Source of the DNA: Bacillota bacterium | GTDB lineage: Bacteria; Bacillota; Clostridia; Oscillospirales; Ruminococcaceae | Assembly: GCA_023457175.1 (NCBI GenBank) | Contig: JAEWMM010000222.1 | Coordinates: forward strand, 1 to 6,675 | Reading direction: 5' to 3' | DNA: 6,675 nucleotides | In this document: positions 1-5,134 of the stretch, piece by piece | Position numbering within the stretch: the first letter of the stretch is position 1 | Layout of the letters: the number at the start of each line of letters is the position of its first letter | Program-made: the position numbers and the translations under genes | The notes under the pieces: generated by a model | What the model was told of the DNA's origin: nothing | The model's input: only the letters and a program-made list of their open reading frames with translations | The model's database searches: none

Positions 1-1088
1 GCCTTGAACTGCTCGATCATCAGCGGAACAACCTTGAACAGGTCGCCGGTGATGCCGTAGTCGGCCACCTCGAAGATCGGGGCCGCGTCGTTCTTGTTGA
101 CAGCGATGATGCACTCGGAATCCTGCATGCCGGCCTTATGCTGAATAGCGCCGGAGATGCCCAGCGCGATATAGATTTTGGGATGAACGGTCTTACCGGT
201 CTGGCCGACCTGATGGTCGGCGGAAAGCCAGCCCGCGTCGATGGTGGCACGGGAGCCGCCGACGACGCCGCCGAGCACGTCGGCCAGCTCGTGCGCCAGC
301 TCAATGCCCTTCTGGACGTCCTTGCCGATGCCGCGGCCGACCGAGACAACAATGTCCGCGCCGGTCAGGTCAACGAGCTGCTTGGCAGCCTTGACAACCT
401 CAAGCACCTGAGTCTGAATGTCGGCCTCGGTGAGCGAGAACTCGGGCTTGATGATCTGGCAGGCGTCGGCCTTGGCCTGATCGAACTCGGCACGCTTCAT
501 AACGCCGGGACGAACGGTCGCCATAGCGGGGCGGAAGCGGGGGCAGATGATGGTCGCCATCAGGTGACCGCCGAAAGCCGGACGGGTCATCTTGAGGTTT
601 CTGTCCTCGTAGTTGAACTTCTGGGAGGCCAGATCAATCGTCGAGCTGGTTCTCAAAAATTCGACATAGTTGGCAACGTCAACGTCGAGATGGGTGCAGT
701 CGGCGCAAAGGCCGGTGTGCAGACGTGCTGCGCAGCGGGGGCCAAGGTCACGGCCGATGTTGGTCGCGCCGATGAGGAAAACCTCAGGCTTCATCTCGGT
801 GATAACGTCGCAGATCACCTTGGCGTAAGCGTCGGTGGTGTACTCTTTAAGCAGGGGCGACTCGCAGACGATGATCTTGTCCGCGCCGTAGCCGCCAAGC
901 TCCTTGGCGATGCCCTCAACCTGGTCGCCCAGCAGCAGACCGCAGAGCTCAACGCCCAGCTCGTCCGCCAGCTTGCGGCCTTCGGAGATCAATTCGTAGT
1001 CGGTGGGCATCAGCTTGCCCCGGCGCTGCTCGCAGAAGACCCATACGCCCTTGAAAGCAGCGAGATCGGTATTGTTAAAAGTAGCCAT
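1..1088 (-). CDS. etfA: Electron transfer flavoprotein subunit alpha (3' end cut by window edge)
   Basis: Alpha subunit of the cytosolic electron transfer flavoprotein that passes electrons from NADH to butyryl-CoA dehydrogenase. The frame is open from ATG at 1088 to the left edge, giving 362 complete codons and reading MATFNNTDLAAFKGVWVFCE at the N-terminus. It ends in a typical EtfA tail (GDLFKVVPLMIEQFK), so probably only a residue or so plus the stop is missing. The N-terminal ETF domain covers roughly residues 1-190. The C-terminal FAD domain has VSVGRGIGK near 245, GGSR at 277-280 followed by the conserved D-x-G-W, and the full EtfA family signature at 305-331 (IYIALGISGAIQH, then AGMQ, ending IIAVN). 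No N-terminal ferredoxin extension is present. A GAAAGGAGAT ribosome site precedes the start. It lies 19 bp after etfB, as the last visible gene of the bcd-etfB-etfA operon. Family assignment is firm; a bifurcating role is inferred from context. Confidence 0.96.
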   Translation of the reverse strand, partial: MATFNNTDLAAFKGVWVFCEQRRGKLMPTDYELISEGRKLADELGVELCGLLLGDQVEGIAKELGGYGADKIIVCESPLLKEYTTDAYAKVICDVITEMKPEVFLIGATNIGRDLGPRCAARLHTGLCADCTHLDVDVANYVEFLRTSSTIDLASQKFNYEDRNLKMTRPAFGGHLMATIICPRFRPAMATVRPGVMKRAEFDQAKADACQIIKPEFSLTEADIQTQVLEVVKAAKQLVDLTGADIVVSVGRGIGKDVQKGIELAHELADVLGGVVGGSRATIDAGWLSADHQVGQTGKTVHPKIYIALGISGAIQHKAGMQDSECIIAVNKNDAAPIFEVADYGITGDLFKVVPLMIEQFK

Positions 1089-1107
1089 TCGTACTATCTC
1101 CTTTCAA

Positions 1108-1908
1108 TCAGATAATATGCTTTTTAAGCAAGATGCCGGCAAGCGTTGCGCAGGTTGCCTTGTCGGCGCCCTCGAGCATAGTGCCAACACCCTTCTGAGG
1201 AGGAGTGAAGGACTTGAAGATGTTCGTGGGAGAGCCCTTCAGACCAATGGTGTCCAAATCGATCAGCGGATCGTCCTTCAAGGTCTCGAAGTTGAAGACA
1301 TGCAGCGGCTTGGCATAGCAGTCCATGACGCCGCCAACGCTCATGTAACGCGGATCGTTGAGCTCCTTGATGCAGGTGAGCAGGCAGGGGGTCTTGGGCT
1401 TGATGGTCATGTAGCCGTCCTCGAGCATGCGGCGGCAGGTAACCTCGCCGCTCTCAACCTTCAGATCGGCAACGTAGGAGATCTGGGGCAGGTCGAGCTT
1501 CTCAGCAATCTGCGGGCCGACCTGCGCGGTGTCGCCGTCGATGGCCTGACGGCCGCAGAAGACGATATCATCCTTCTCAAGGCCGATCTTCTTGATCGCA
1601 GCCGAGAGAATCTGAGAGGTCGCGTAGGTATCGGAACCGCCGAATTCACGCGCGGAAACGAGAACGCCCTCGTCAGCGCCCATGGCCATCAGCTCGCGGA
1701 GCATGCCCTCGGCAGGGGGCGGGCCCATCGTAATAACGACAACCTTGCAGCCATTGGCGTCCTTCAGGCGCAGAGCCGCCTCGATGGCGCTCTGGTCGTC
1801 GGGGTTGATGATGGCGGCCATAGATGCACGGTTCAGGGTGCCGTCGGGATTGACGGCTACCTTACCGGAAGTATCCGGAACTTGCTTTACACAAACTATT
1901 GCTTTCAT
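1108..1908 (-). CDS. etfB: Electron transfer flavoprotein subunit beta
   Basis: Beta subunit (266 aa, full family length) of the EtfAB heterodimer. The N-terminus MKAIVCVKQVPDT is the typical EtfB start. Other landmarks are NPDD near 36-38, VITMGPPPAEGMLRELMAMG at about 58-77, GRQAIDGDTAQVGPQ at 119-133, and the beta-signature region at about 158-180 (RRMLEDGY, then a P-x-LLT element). The GRQAIDGDTAQVGP and MGPPPA stretches resemble EtfB of anaerobic butyrate and glutamate fermenters, where the beta subunit binds NADH and a second FAD and bifurcates electrons; that functional step is inferred. The ATG at 1908 is preceded by AAGAGGAGG, which abuts the bcd stop codon and sits about 11 nt from the start. 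The gene is 18 bp after bcd and 19 bp before etfA, so the three are almost certainly co-transcribed. Confidence 0.97.
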   Translation of the reverse strand: MKAIVCVKQVPDTSGKVAVNPDGTLNRASMAAIINPDDQSAIEAALRLKDANGCKVVVITMGPPPAEGMLRELMAMGADEGVLVSAREFGGSDTYATSQILSAAIKKIGLEKDDIVFCGRQAIDGDTAQVGPQIAEKLDLPQISYVADLKVESGEVTCRRMLEDGYMTIKPKTPCLLTCIKELNDPRYMSVGGVMDCYAKPLHVFNFETLKDDPLIDLDTIGLKGSPTNIFKSFTPPQKGVGTMLEGADKATCATLAGILLKKHII

Positions 1909-1926
1909 AAAACGGTGCGCCTCCTC

Positions 1927-3069
1927 TTACTTAACCTGAAGGGCATTCGCGATGACCATACGCTGGACTTCGCTGGTGCCTTCGTAGATCTCGGTGATCT
2001 TCGCGTCACGCATCATGCGCTCAACCGGGTAATCACGCGTATATCCGTAACCGCCGAAGAGCTGGACGGCGCGGCGGGTGACATCGTTTGCAGCCTCGGC
2101 GGCAAACAGCTTCGCCATAGCGGAGTCGATGCTGTAGGGCTCATGCGCCTGCTTCTTGATGGCAGCAGAATAAACCAGATACTGCGCGGCCTTCATGCGG
2201 GTGTGCATGTCGGCAATCTGGAACTGAGTATTCTGGAACTGAGAGAGACGCTTGTTAAACTGGACGCGCTCTCTCGTATATTTGATGACTTCGTCGATAG
2301 CGCCTTCGCCGATGCCCAGCGCCTGAGAAGCGATGCCGATACGGCCGCCGTCGAGCGTCTTCATAGCGATCTTAAAGCCTTCGCCCTCTTTACCCAGCAG
2401 GTTCTCCTTGGGGACGATGCAATCTTCAAAGATCAGCTCGGAGGTAGAGGAGCCGCGAATGCCCATCTTTCTCTCGTGCTTGCCGACCGAGAAGCCGGGG
2501 AAATCCTTTTCAACAATAAAGGCGGAAATGCCGTGGTTGCCTTTTTTGCGGTCGGTCATTGCCATGACGACGAACACGTCGGCATAGCTGGCATTGGTGA
2601 TAAACACCTTGGTGCCGTTGAGCACATAATGGTCGCCGTCGAGCACAGCAGTGGTCTGCTGGCCGGAGGCGTCGGTGCCTGCGCCGGGCGCGGTCAGGCC
2701 GAACGCGCCGATCCACTCGCCGCTGCAAAGCTTGGGGAGGTACTTCATCTTCTGATCTTCGGTGCCGTTTTCAAAGATGGGCGCGCAGCAGAGCGAGGTG
2801 TGAGCCGAAACGACAACGCCGGTCGTCGCGCACACCTTCGAGAGCTCCTCAACGCACATTGCATAGGACAGAACGTCGGCGCCTGCGCCGCCGTACTGCT
2901 TGGGGAAATAAACGCCCATCATGCCCAGCTTACCCATTTTCTTGACGGTCTCCATCGGGAACATTTCCTTCTCGTCGCCCTCTTCTGCTAAGGGCTTAAC
3001 TTCATTTTCCGCAAAGTCGCGATACATTTTGCGGAGCATTTGATGTTCTTTGCTCAGTACAAAGTCCAT
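1927..3069 (-). CDS. bcd: Butyryl-CoA dehydrogenase (short-chain acyl-CoA dehydrogenase)
   Basis: FAD-dependent acyl-CoA dehydrogenase of 380 aa, the usual family length. In fermenters it runs in reverse, reducing crotonyl-CoA to butyryl-CoA with electrons from EtfAB. The N-terminal helical domain starts MDFVLSKEHQMLRKMYRDFA. The first acyl-CoA dehydrogenase signature is GLTAPGAGTDASG at 124-136, the second is QLFGGYGYTRDYPVERMMRD at 336-355, and the catalytic base is Glu363 in the YEGT motif (360-365). Most homologues have TEP where this protein has TAP (Ala127). The frame stays open 40 codons upstream to 3189, but the ATG at 3069 is chosen because it matches the family N-terminus and has a strong AGGAGGAG 8 nt before it. 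Substrate is inferred from high similarity to Bcd proteins and from the adjoining etfBA and butyryl-CoA transferase; other short acyl chains are possible. Confidence 0.95.
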   Translation of the reverse strand: MDFVLSKEHQMLRKMYRDFAENEVKPLAEEGDEKEMFPMETVKKMGKLGMMGVYFPKQYGGAGADVLSYAMCVEELSKVCATTGVVVSAHTSLCCAPIFENGTEDQKMKYLPKLCSGEWIGAFGLTAPGAGTDASGQQTTAVLDGDHYVLNGTKVFITNASYADVFVVMAMTDRKKGNHGISAFIVEKDFPGFSVGKHERKMGIRGSSTSELIFEDCIVPKENLLGKEGEGFKIAMKTLDGGRIGIASQALGIGEGAIDEVIKYTRERVQFNKRLSQFQNTQFQIADMHTRMKAAQYLVYSAAIKKQAHEPYSIDSAMAKLFAAEAANDVTRRAVQLFGGYGYTRDYPVERMMRDAKITEIYEGTSEVQRMVIANALQVK

Positions 3070-3077
3070 ATTGTTTT

Positions 3078-3085
3078 CTCCTCCT
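3078..3085 (-). promoter_or_regulatory. Ribosome binding site fixing the bcd start
   Basis: AGGAGGAG lies 8 nt upstream of the ATG at 3069. The in-frame upstream extension to 3189 has no comparable site and its residues do not look like an acyl-CoA dehydrogenase, so this site decides the shorter start. Confidence 0.85.
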
Positions 3086-3194
3086 ATAATAGAGTAAAAC
3101 ACGGCGGGCATGGTGATTTTTACCCGGCGGTTTTCAAAAGGGACGCGCGAGTGGAATTGCAAAAGGGCAGAATGCGGCCCTTGACACAATTACA

Positions 3195-3212
3195 ACGTTA
3201 TAACATTAACAC
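3195..3212. promoter_or_regulatory. Possible Rex-like redox operator upstream of bcd
   Basis: The plus strand reads ACGTTATAACATTAACAC. Against the clostridial Rex pattern TTGTTAA-N4-TTAACAA it matches 10 of 14 specified bases; the TTAACA half is intact and the other half is degraded. It overlaps a candidate extended -10 (TATAAC) for bcd. Rex senses NADH/NAD+ and is known to control bcd operons in clostridia, which makes the position sensible, but AT-rich DNA gives such matches by chance. Confidence 0.3.
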
Positions 3213-3245
3213 GCGGCCATAAGGAATGCAAGTGGATTTGTTAAT

Positions 3246-3274
3246 TCTGTAACACGAGGCGAGCTTTTTGTAAA
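3246..3274 (-). promoter_or_regulatory. Candidate sigma-A promoter of the bcd-etfB-etfA operon
   Basis: On the minus strand TTTACA (3274-3269) and TACAGA (3251-3246) are separated by exactly 17 nt, and the -10 is preceded by TGT, an extended -10 feature. The -35 overlaps one arm of the inverted repeat at 3262-3290, which would allow repression. The -10 is a weak match, and an alternative extended -10, TGT then TATAAC, lies at 3205-3197. Either would give a leader of over 100 nt. Confidence 0.35.
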
Positions 3275-3290
3275 ACCATACAAAAAAGCT
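3262..3290. repeat. Inverted repeat (operator or hairpin) upstream of bcd
   Basis: Arms AGCTTTTTGTA (3262-3272) and TACAAAAAAGCT (3279-3290) are complementary except for one extra base in the right arm, with a 6-nt spacer. The repeat overlaps the candidate bcd -35. It could be a repressor operator or, if transcribed from farther upstream, an RNA hairpin. The binding protein is unknown. Confidence 0.6.
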
Positions 3291-3338
3291 GTTGATTAAA
3301 ATGATAATTAGGGTCAATGTGTTCGCCGTTTTGCTTTT

Positions 3339-3366
3339 ATAAATTCGATTAAATGATCGAATTTAT
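3339..3366. repeat. Perfect 11-bp inverted repeat upstream of bcd
   Basis: Arms ATAAATTCGAT (3339-3349) and ATCGAATTTAT (3356-3366) are perfectly complementary with a 6-nt spacer (TAAATG), a 28-bp dyad. It lies about 270 bp before the bcd start and just beyond the terminator of the CoA-transferase gene. There is no flanking T-run, so a DNA operator is more likely than a terminator. The cognate regulator cannot be named from the sequence. Confidence 0.7.
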
Positions 3367-3395
3367 GACAAAATTAAATAAAAGTTTTAAGGGTT

Positions 3396-3455
3396 AAAAA
3401 AGGGTTTTAAAATGTTAAACCGACCCCTCGCGCGGCAGTGCCGCATGAGGGGCCG
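3396..3455 (-). terminator. Terminator-like hairpin after the CoA-transferase gene
   Basis: About 23 nt past the stop codon is a GC-rich stem: six pairs (CCCCTC 3424-3429 with GAGGGG 3447-3452), a two-base imperfection, five more pairs (3432-3436 with 3440-3444) and a 3-nt loop. On the minus strand it is followed by T-rich sequence ending in a T6 run (3401-3396). The T-run is not immediately next to the stem, so termination may be partial, allowing some read-through into bcd. Confidence 0.55.
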
Positions 3456-3475
3456 GCGGCAGTTTAAGACGGCAT

Positions 3476-4813
3476 TTAGCGGCTGGATTTTCTCCAGATT
3501 TTCAGCCGTTCCGCTTCCTTGATCAGCTCTTCTCGGAACTGCGGGTGCGCAATTGAGATGATAGCTTCGGCGCGCTCCCAGGTTGAAAGGCCCTTTAAGC
3601 AGACCTTGCCGTATTCGGTGACCAGATAGTGGGTGCAGGTGCGGGTGTCGGTGACGATGGAACCGGGGTTAAGGGTGGGCAGAATGCGCGAATGCAGCAC
3701 GCCCTTTTTATCGGTAAAGGACGAGGAACAGCAGATGAAGCTCTTGCCGCCCTTCGAGAGGTAGGCGCCCAGCACAAAATCAAGCTGCCCGCCCGAGCCG
3801 CTGATATGGCGGGTGCCGGAAGATTCGGAGCTTACCTGACCGAACAGGTCAATGTCGACGGCGTTATTGATGGACATGAAGTTATCGATCTGCGCAATCC
3901 GGCGGGCGTCGTTGGTATAATCGACGCCGACGGCCATCACGGCCGGGTTCCGGTCGATGTATTCATACAGCTTTTTGGTACCGGCCGCAAAGGCGAACAC
4001 CTGACGGCCGCGGTCGATGGCCTTCTGGGAGCCGTTGATCTTGCCGGCCTTAGCGATATCGACAAAAGCGTCGACATACATCTCGGTGTGAACGCCAAGA
4101 TCCTTAAGGTCGGACTGGGCAATCAACGAGCCGACGGCATTGGGCATGCCGCCAATGCCAAGCTGCAGGCAGGCCCCGTTGGGAATTTCTTCGACGATAA
4201 GCTTAGCGACCGCCTCGTCAATTTCGGAGGCGGATGCCGCGCCCATCTCGGCGATGGGGGGGTTGCTGCCCTCCACGACCATATCAACCTCGGAGATATG
4301 TATTTCGGTCTCGGAGCCGCCAAAGCAGCGGGGCAAATTCTCGTTGACCTCCAGAATGATGATTTTAGAGGTCTCGCAGACCGCCTTTAAGTGGGAGACG
4401 TTGGGGCCAAAGTTAAAGTAGCCGTGCTTATCCATGGGTGCGACCTGAAACATCGCCACGTCGCCGGGGGCGATATGCTCGCGGTAATAGCGGGGCAGCT
4501 CGGCGTAACGGATGGGGGAATAGAACGCGAAGCCCTGCTCAATCGCCCTGCGCTCAATGCCGCCCATGTGCCAGGAGTTCCAGCAAAAATGCGCCTGCGG
4601 TTCGTCAATTTTAAAAATCTCAGGCATCCACATGCAGATGCCGCCACGGATCTTAATATCGGTCAGCTCGTTCATGCGCGCAGCCAGCGCCTTATCCAGC
4701 GCGACCGGATGGCCGACCGCCCAGCCGTAATCGACCCAGTCGCCGGATTTGATGACGCTGACCGCTTTTTCGGCGCTTGTCAGCTTGCTTTGGTATAGTT
4801 CTTGAAAGCCCAT
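3476..4813 (-). CDS. but: Butyryl-CoA:acetate CoA-transferase
   Basis: Transfers CoA from butyryl-CoA to acetate, giving butyrate and acetyl-CoA, the final step of butyrate formation in many gut anaerobes; cytosolic. The 445 aa match the usual length of the But/4-hydroxybutyrate CoA-transferase family. Visible landmarks are [12 protein letters not shown] at 74-85, [11 protein letters not shown] at 219-229, [16 protein letters not shown] at 242-257, and [13 protein letters not shown] at 339-351. Glu244 in HTEM is the expected active-site glutamate that forms the CoA thioester. The WNSWHM and AFVDIAKAG blocks are characteristic of gut butyryl-CoA transferases and favour But over 4-hydroxybutyrate or propionyl-CoA enzymes, though specificity in this family is hard to assign from sequence. 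The ATG at 4813 has AGGGAGGA about 10 nt upstream. It has its own strong promoter and a terminator-like hairpin, so it is probably transcribed separately from bcd-etfBA. Confidence 0.9.
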   Translation of the reverse strand: MGFQELYQSKLTSAEKAVSVIKSGDWVDYGWAVGHPVALDKALAARMNELTDIKIRGGICMWMPEIFKIDEPQAHFCWNSWHMGGIERRAIEQGFAFYSPIRYAELPRYYREHIAPGDVAMFQVAPMDKHGYFNFGPNVSHLKAVCETSKIIILEVNENLPRCFGGSETEIHISEVDMVVEGSNPPIAEMGAASASEIDEAVAKLIVEEIPNGACLQLGIGGMPNAVGSLIAQSDLKDLGVHTEMYVDAFVDIAKAGKINGSQKAIDRGRQVFAFAAGTKKLYEYIDRNPAVMAVGVDYTNDARRIAQIDNFMSINNAVDIDLFGQVSSESSGTRHISGSGGQLDFVLGAYLSKGGKSFICCSSSFTDKKGVLHSRILPTLNPGSIVTDTRTCTHYLVTEYGKVCLKGLSTWERAEAIISIAHPQFREELIKEAERLKIWRKSSR

Positions 4814-4864
4814 CTTGGAATATCCTCCCTGGTTAGTTTTAAATTTAACGATCAGTCTGTGCCC

Positions 4865-4893
4865 ATTATAGTATGAAATGCCTTAAATTTCAA
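4865..4893 (-). promoter_or_regulatory. Sigma-A promoter of the CoA-transferase gene
   Basis: On the minus strand TTGAAA (4893-4888), a 17-nt spacer and a perfect TATAAT (4870-4865) are followed by GGG. The expected start of transcription is near 4858, giving a leader of about 45 nt that contains the AGGGAGGA ribosome site. This is the clearest promoter in the window and suggests strong expression. Confidence 0.85.
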
Positions 4894-5021
4894 CCGTCTG
4901 TAGCGGCCGATGACGCAGATTTTGTTTGGCCACCGGCTAAAAAACTGCCGAGACCGCCTTTAGAATAGCTGCGCGCCGTTTTGTGCGGCTTTTTTGAGCT
5001 GACACAGATCGTAATAAAAGA

Positions 5022-5054
5022 CTTTGTTATTATATTGACAAAATCATAACAAAG
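5022..5054. repeat. Inverted repeat flanking the -35 of the oxidoreductase promoter
   Basis: CTTTGTTAT (5022-5030) and ATAACAAAG (5046-5054) are perfect 9-bp complementary arms with a 15-nt spacer that contains the TTGACA -35 element. The halves resemble Rex half-sites (TTGTTA/TAACAA) but are about 11 bp too far apart. The right arm shares ATAAC with the repeat at 5042-5065. Confidence 0.6.
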
Positions 5055-5064
5055 CGGTTATGAT
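5035..5064 (+). promoter_or_regulatory. Sigma-A promoter of the NuoF/GltD-type oxidoreductase gene
   Basis: Perfect -35 TTGACA (5035-5040), an 18-nt spacer, and -10 TATGAT (5059-5064), which matches five of six consensus bases. The start of transcription is expected near 5071, leaving a leader of about 64 nt before the GTG. The core elements are covered by inverted repeats, pointing to repression or activation at this promoter. Confidence 0.75.
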
Positions 5065-5065
5065 T
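5042..5065. repeat. Operator-like palindrome over the -10 of the oxidoreductase promoter
   Basis: AATCATAAC (5042-5050) and GTTATGATT (5057-5065) form perfect 9-bp arms with a 6-nt spacer (AAAGCG). The dyad fills the -35/-10 spacer and includes the whole -10. A protein bound here would block RNA polymerase, so a repressor operator is the simplest reading. The regulator is not in the window. Confidence 0.7.
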
Positions 5066-5118
5066 AGGCTGATTTAATCCCTGCGTTTAAAAGGGCTTTA
5101 GGCTGAAGAAGTTTTGGT

Positions 5119-5124
5119 AGGAGG
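5119..5124 (+). promoter_or_regulatory. Ribosome binding site supporting the GTG start at 5135
   Basis: AGGAGG ends 10 nt before GTG 5135. The nearer ATG at 5127 is only 2 nt from this site and is followed at once by TTT and TAG, so it cannot start the gene. In-frame upstream codons back to the stop at 5099 offer only a TTG without a ribosome site. Confidence 0.75.
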
Positions 5125-5134
5125 AAATGTTTTA

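Larger units (their letters stand above)
3070..3475. other. Intergenic regulatory region between the CoA-transferase gene and bcd
   Basis: About 400 bp without a gene. From right to left, in the transcription direction, it holds the terminator-like hairpin of the CoA-transferase gene, a strongly AT-rich stretch (about 3240-3420) with two large inverted repeats, candidate bcd promoters, a Rex-like sequence, and then a more GC-rich leader of about 100 nt before bcd. The short open frames across it lack ribosome sites and recognisable protein sequence. Confidence 0.7.
4814..5134. other. Divergent promoter region
   Basis: A 321-bp gap between divergent genes. It contains the minus-strand promoter of the CoA-transferase gene, the plus-strand promoter of the oxidoreductase gene with its inverted repeats, and both ribosome sites. 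The middle (about 4895-5020) has only short GC-rich hairpins (around 4934-4950 and 4975-4995) with no clear role. No coding sequence is supported. Confidence 0.75.

Noticed and set aside
138..1115. Long plus-strand open frame of 325 codons opposite etfA
   Set aside because: It lies antisense to a well-recognised etfA, has no ribosome site, and its composition (runs of Gly, Ala, Asp, Val, Leu) is what a GC-rich antisense frame gives.
1003..2991. Plus-strand open frame of 662 codons across etfB and bcd
   Set aside because: It is fully antisense to two conserved genes and resembles no family. Long antisense frames are expected from the codon bias here.
3135..3183. CAAAAGGG direct repeats and a GGGC/GCCC stem followed by TTTT (minus strand) in the bcd leader, as an attenuator
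   Set aside because: The stem is about 4 bp and the repeats are short. There is no alternative pairing or leader peptide to support attenuation.
3070..3189. A 40-residue N-terminal extension of Bcd
   Set aside because: It is in frame but not like any acyl-CoA dehydrogenase, and the strong AGGAGGAG before 3069 marks the start downstream.
3181..3204. Plus-strand TTGACA with TATAAC as a promoter
   Set aside because: The spacer is only 12 nt and there is no plus-strand gene downstream.
3629..4390. Plus-strand open frame of 253 codons opposite the CoA-transferase gene
   Set aside because: Shadow of the conserved minus-strand gene, with low-complexity Gly/Ala/Asp-rich sequence and no promoter or ribosome site.
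4975..4995. Short GC stem followed by T6 on the plus strand as a terminator
   Set aside because: The stem is only 4 bp with a 7-nt loop and no plus-strand gene ends before it.
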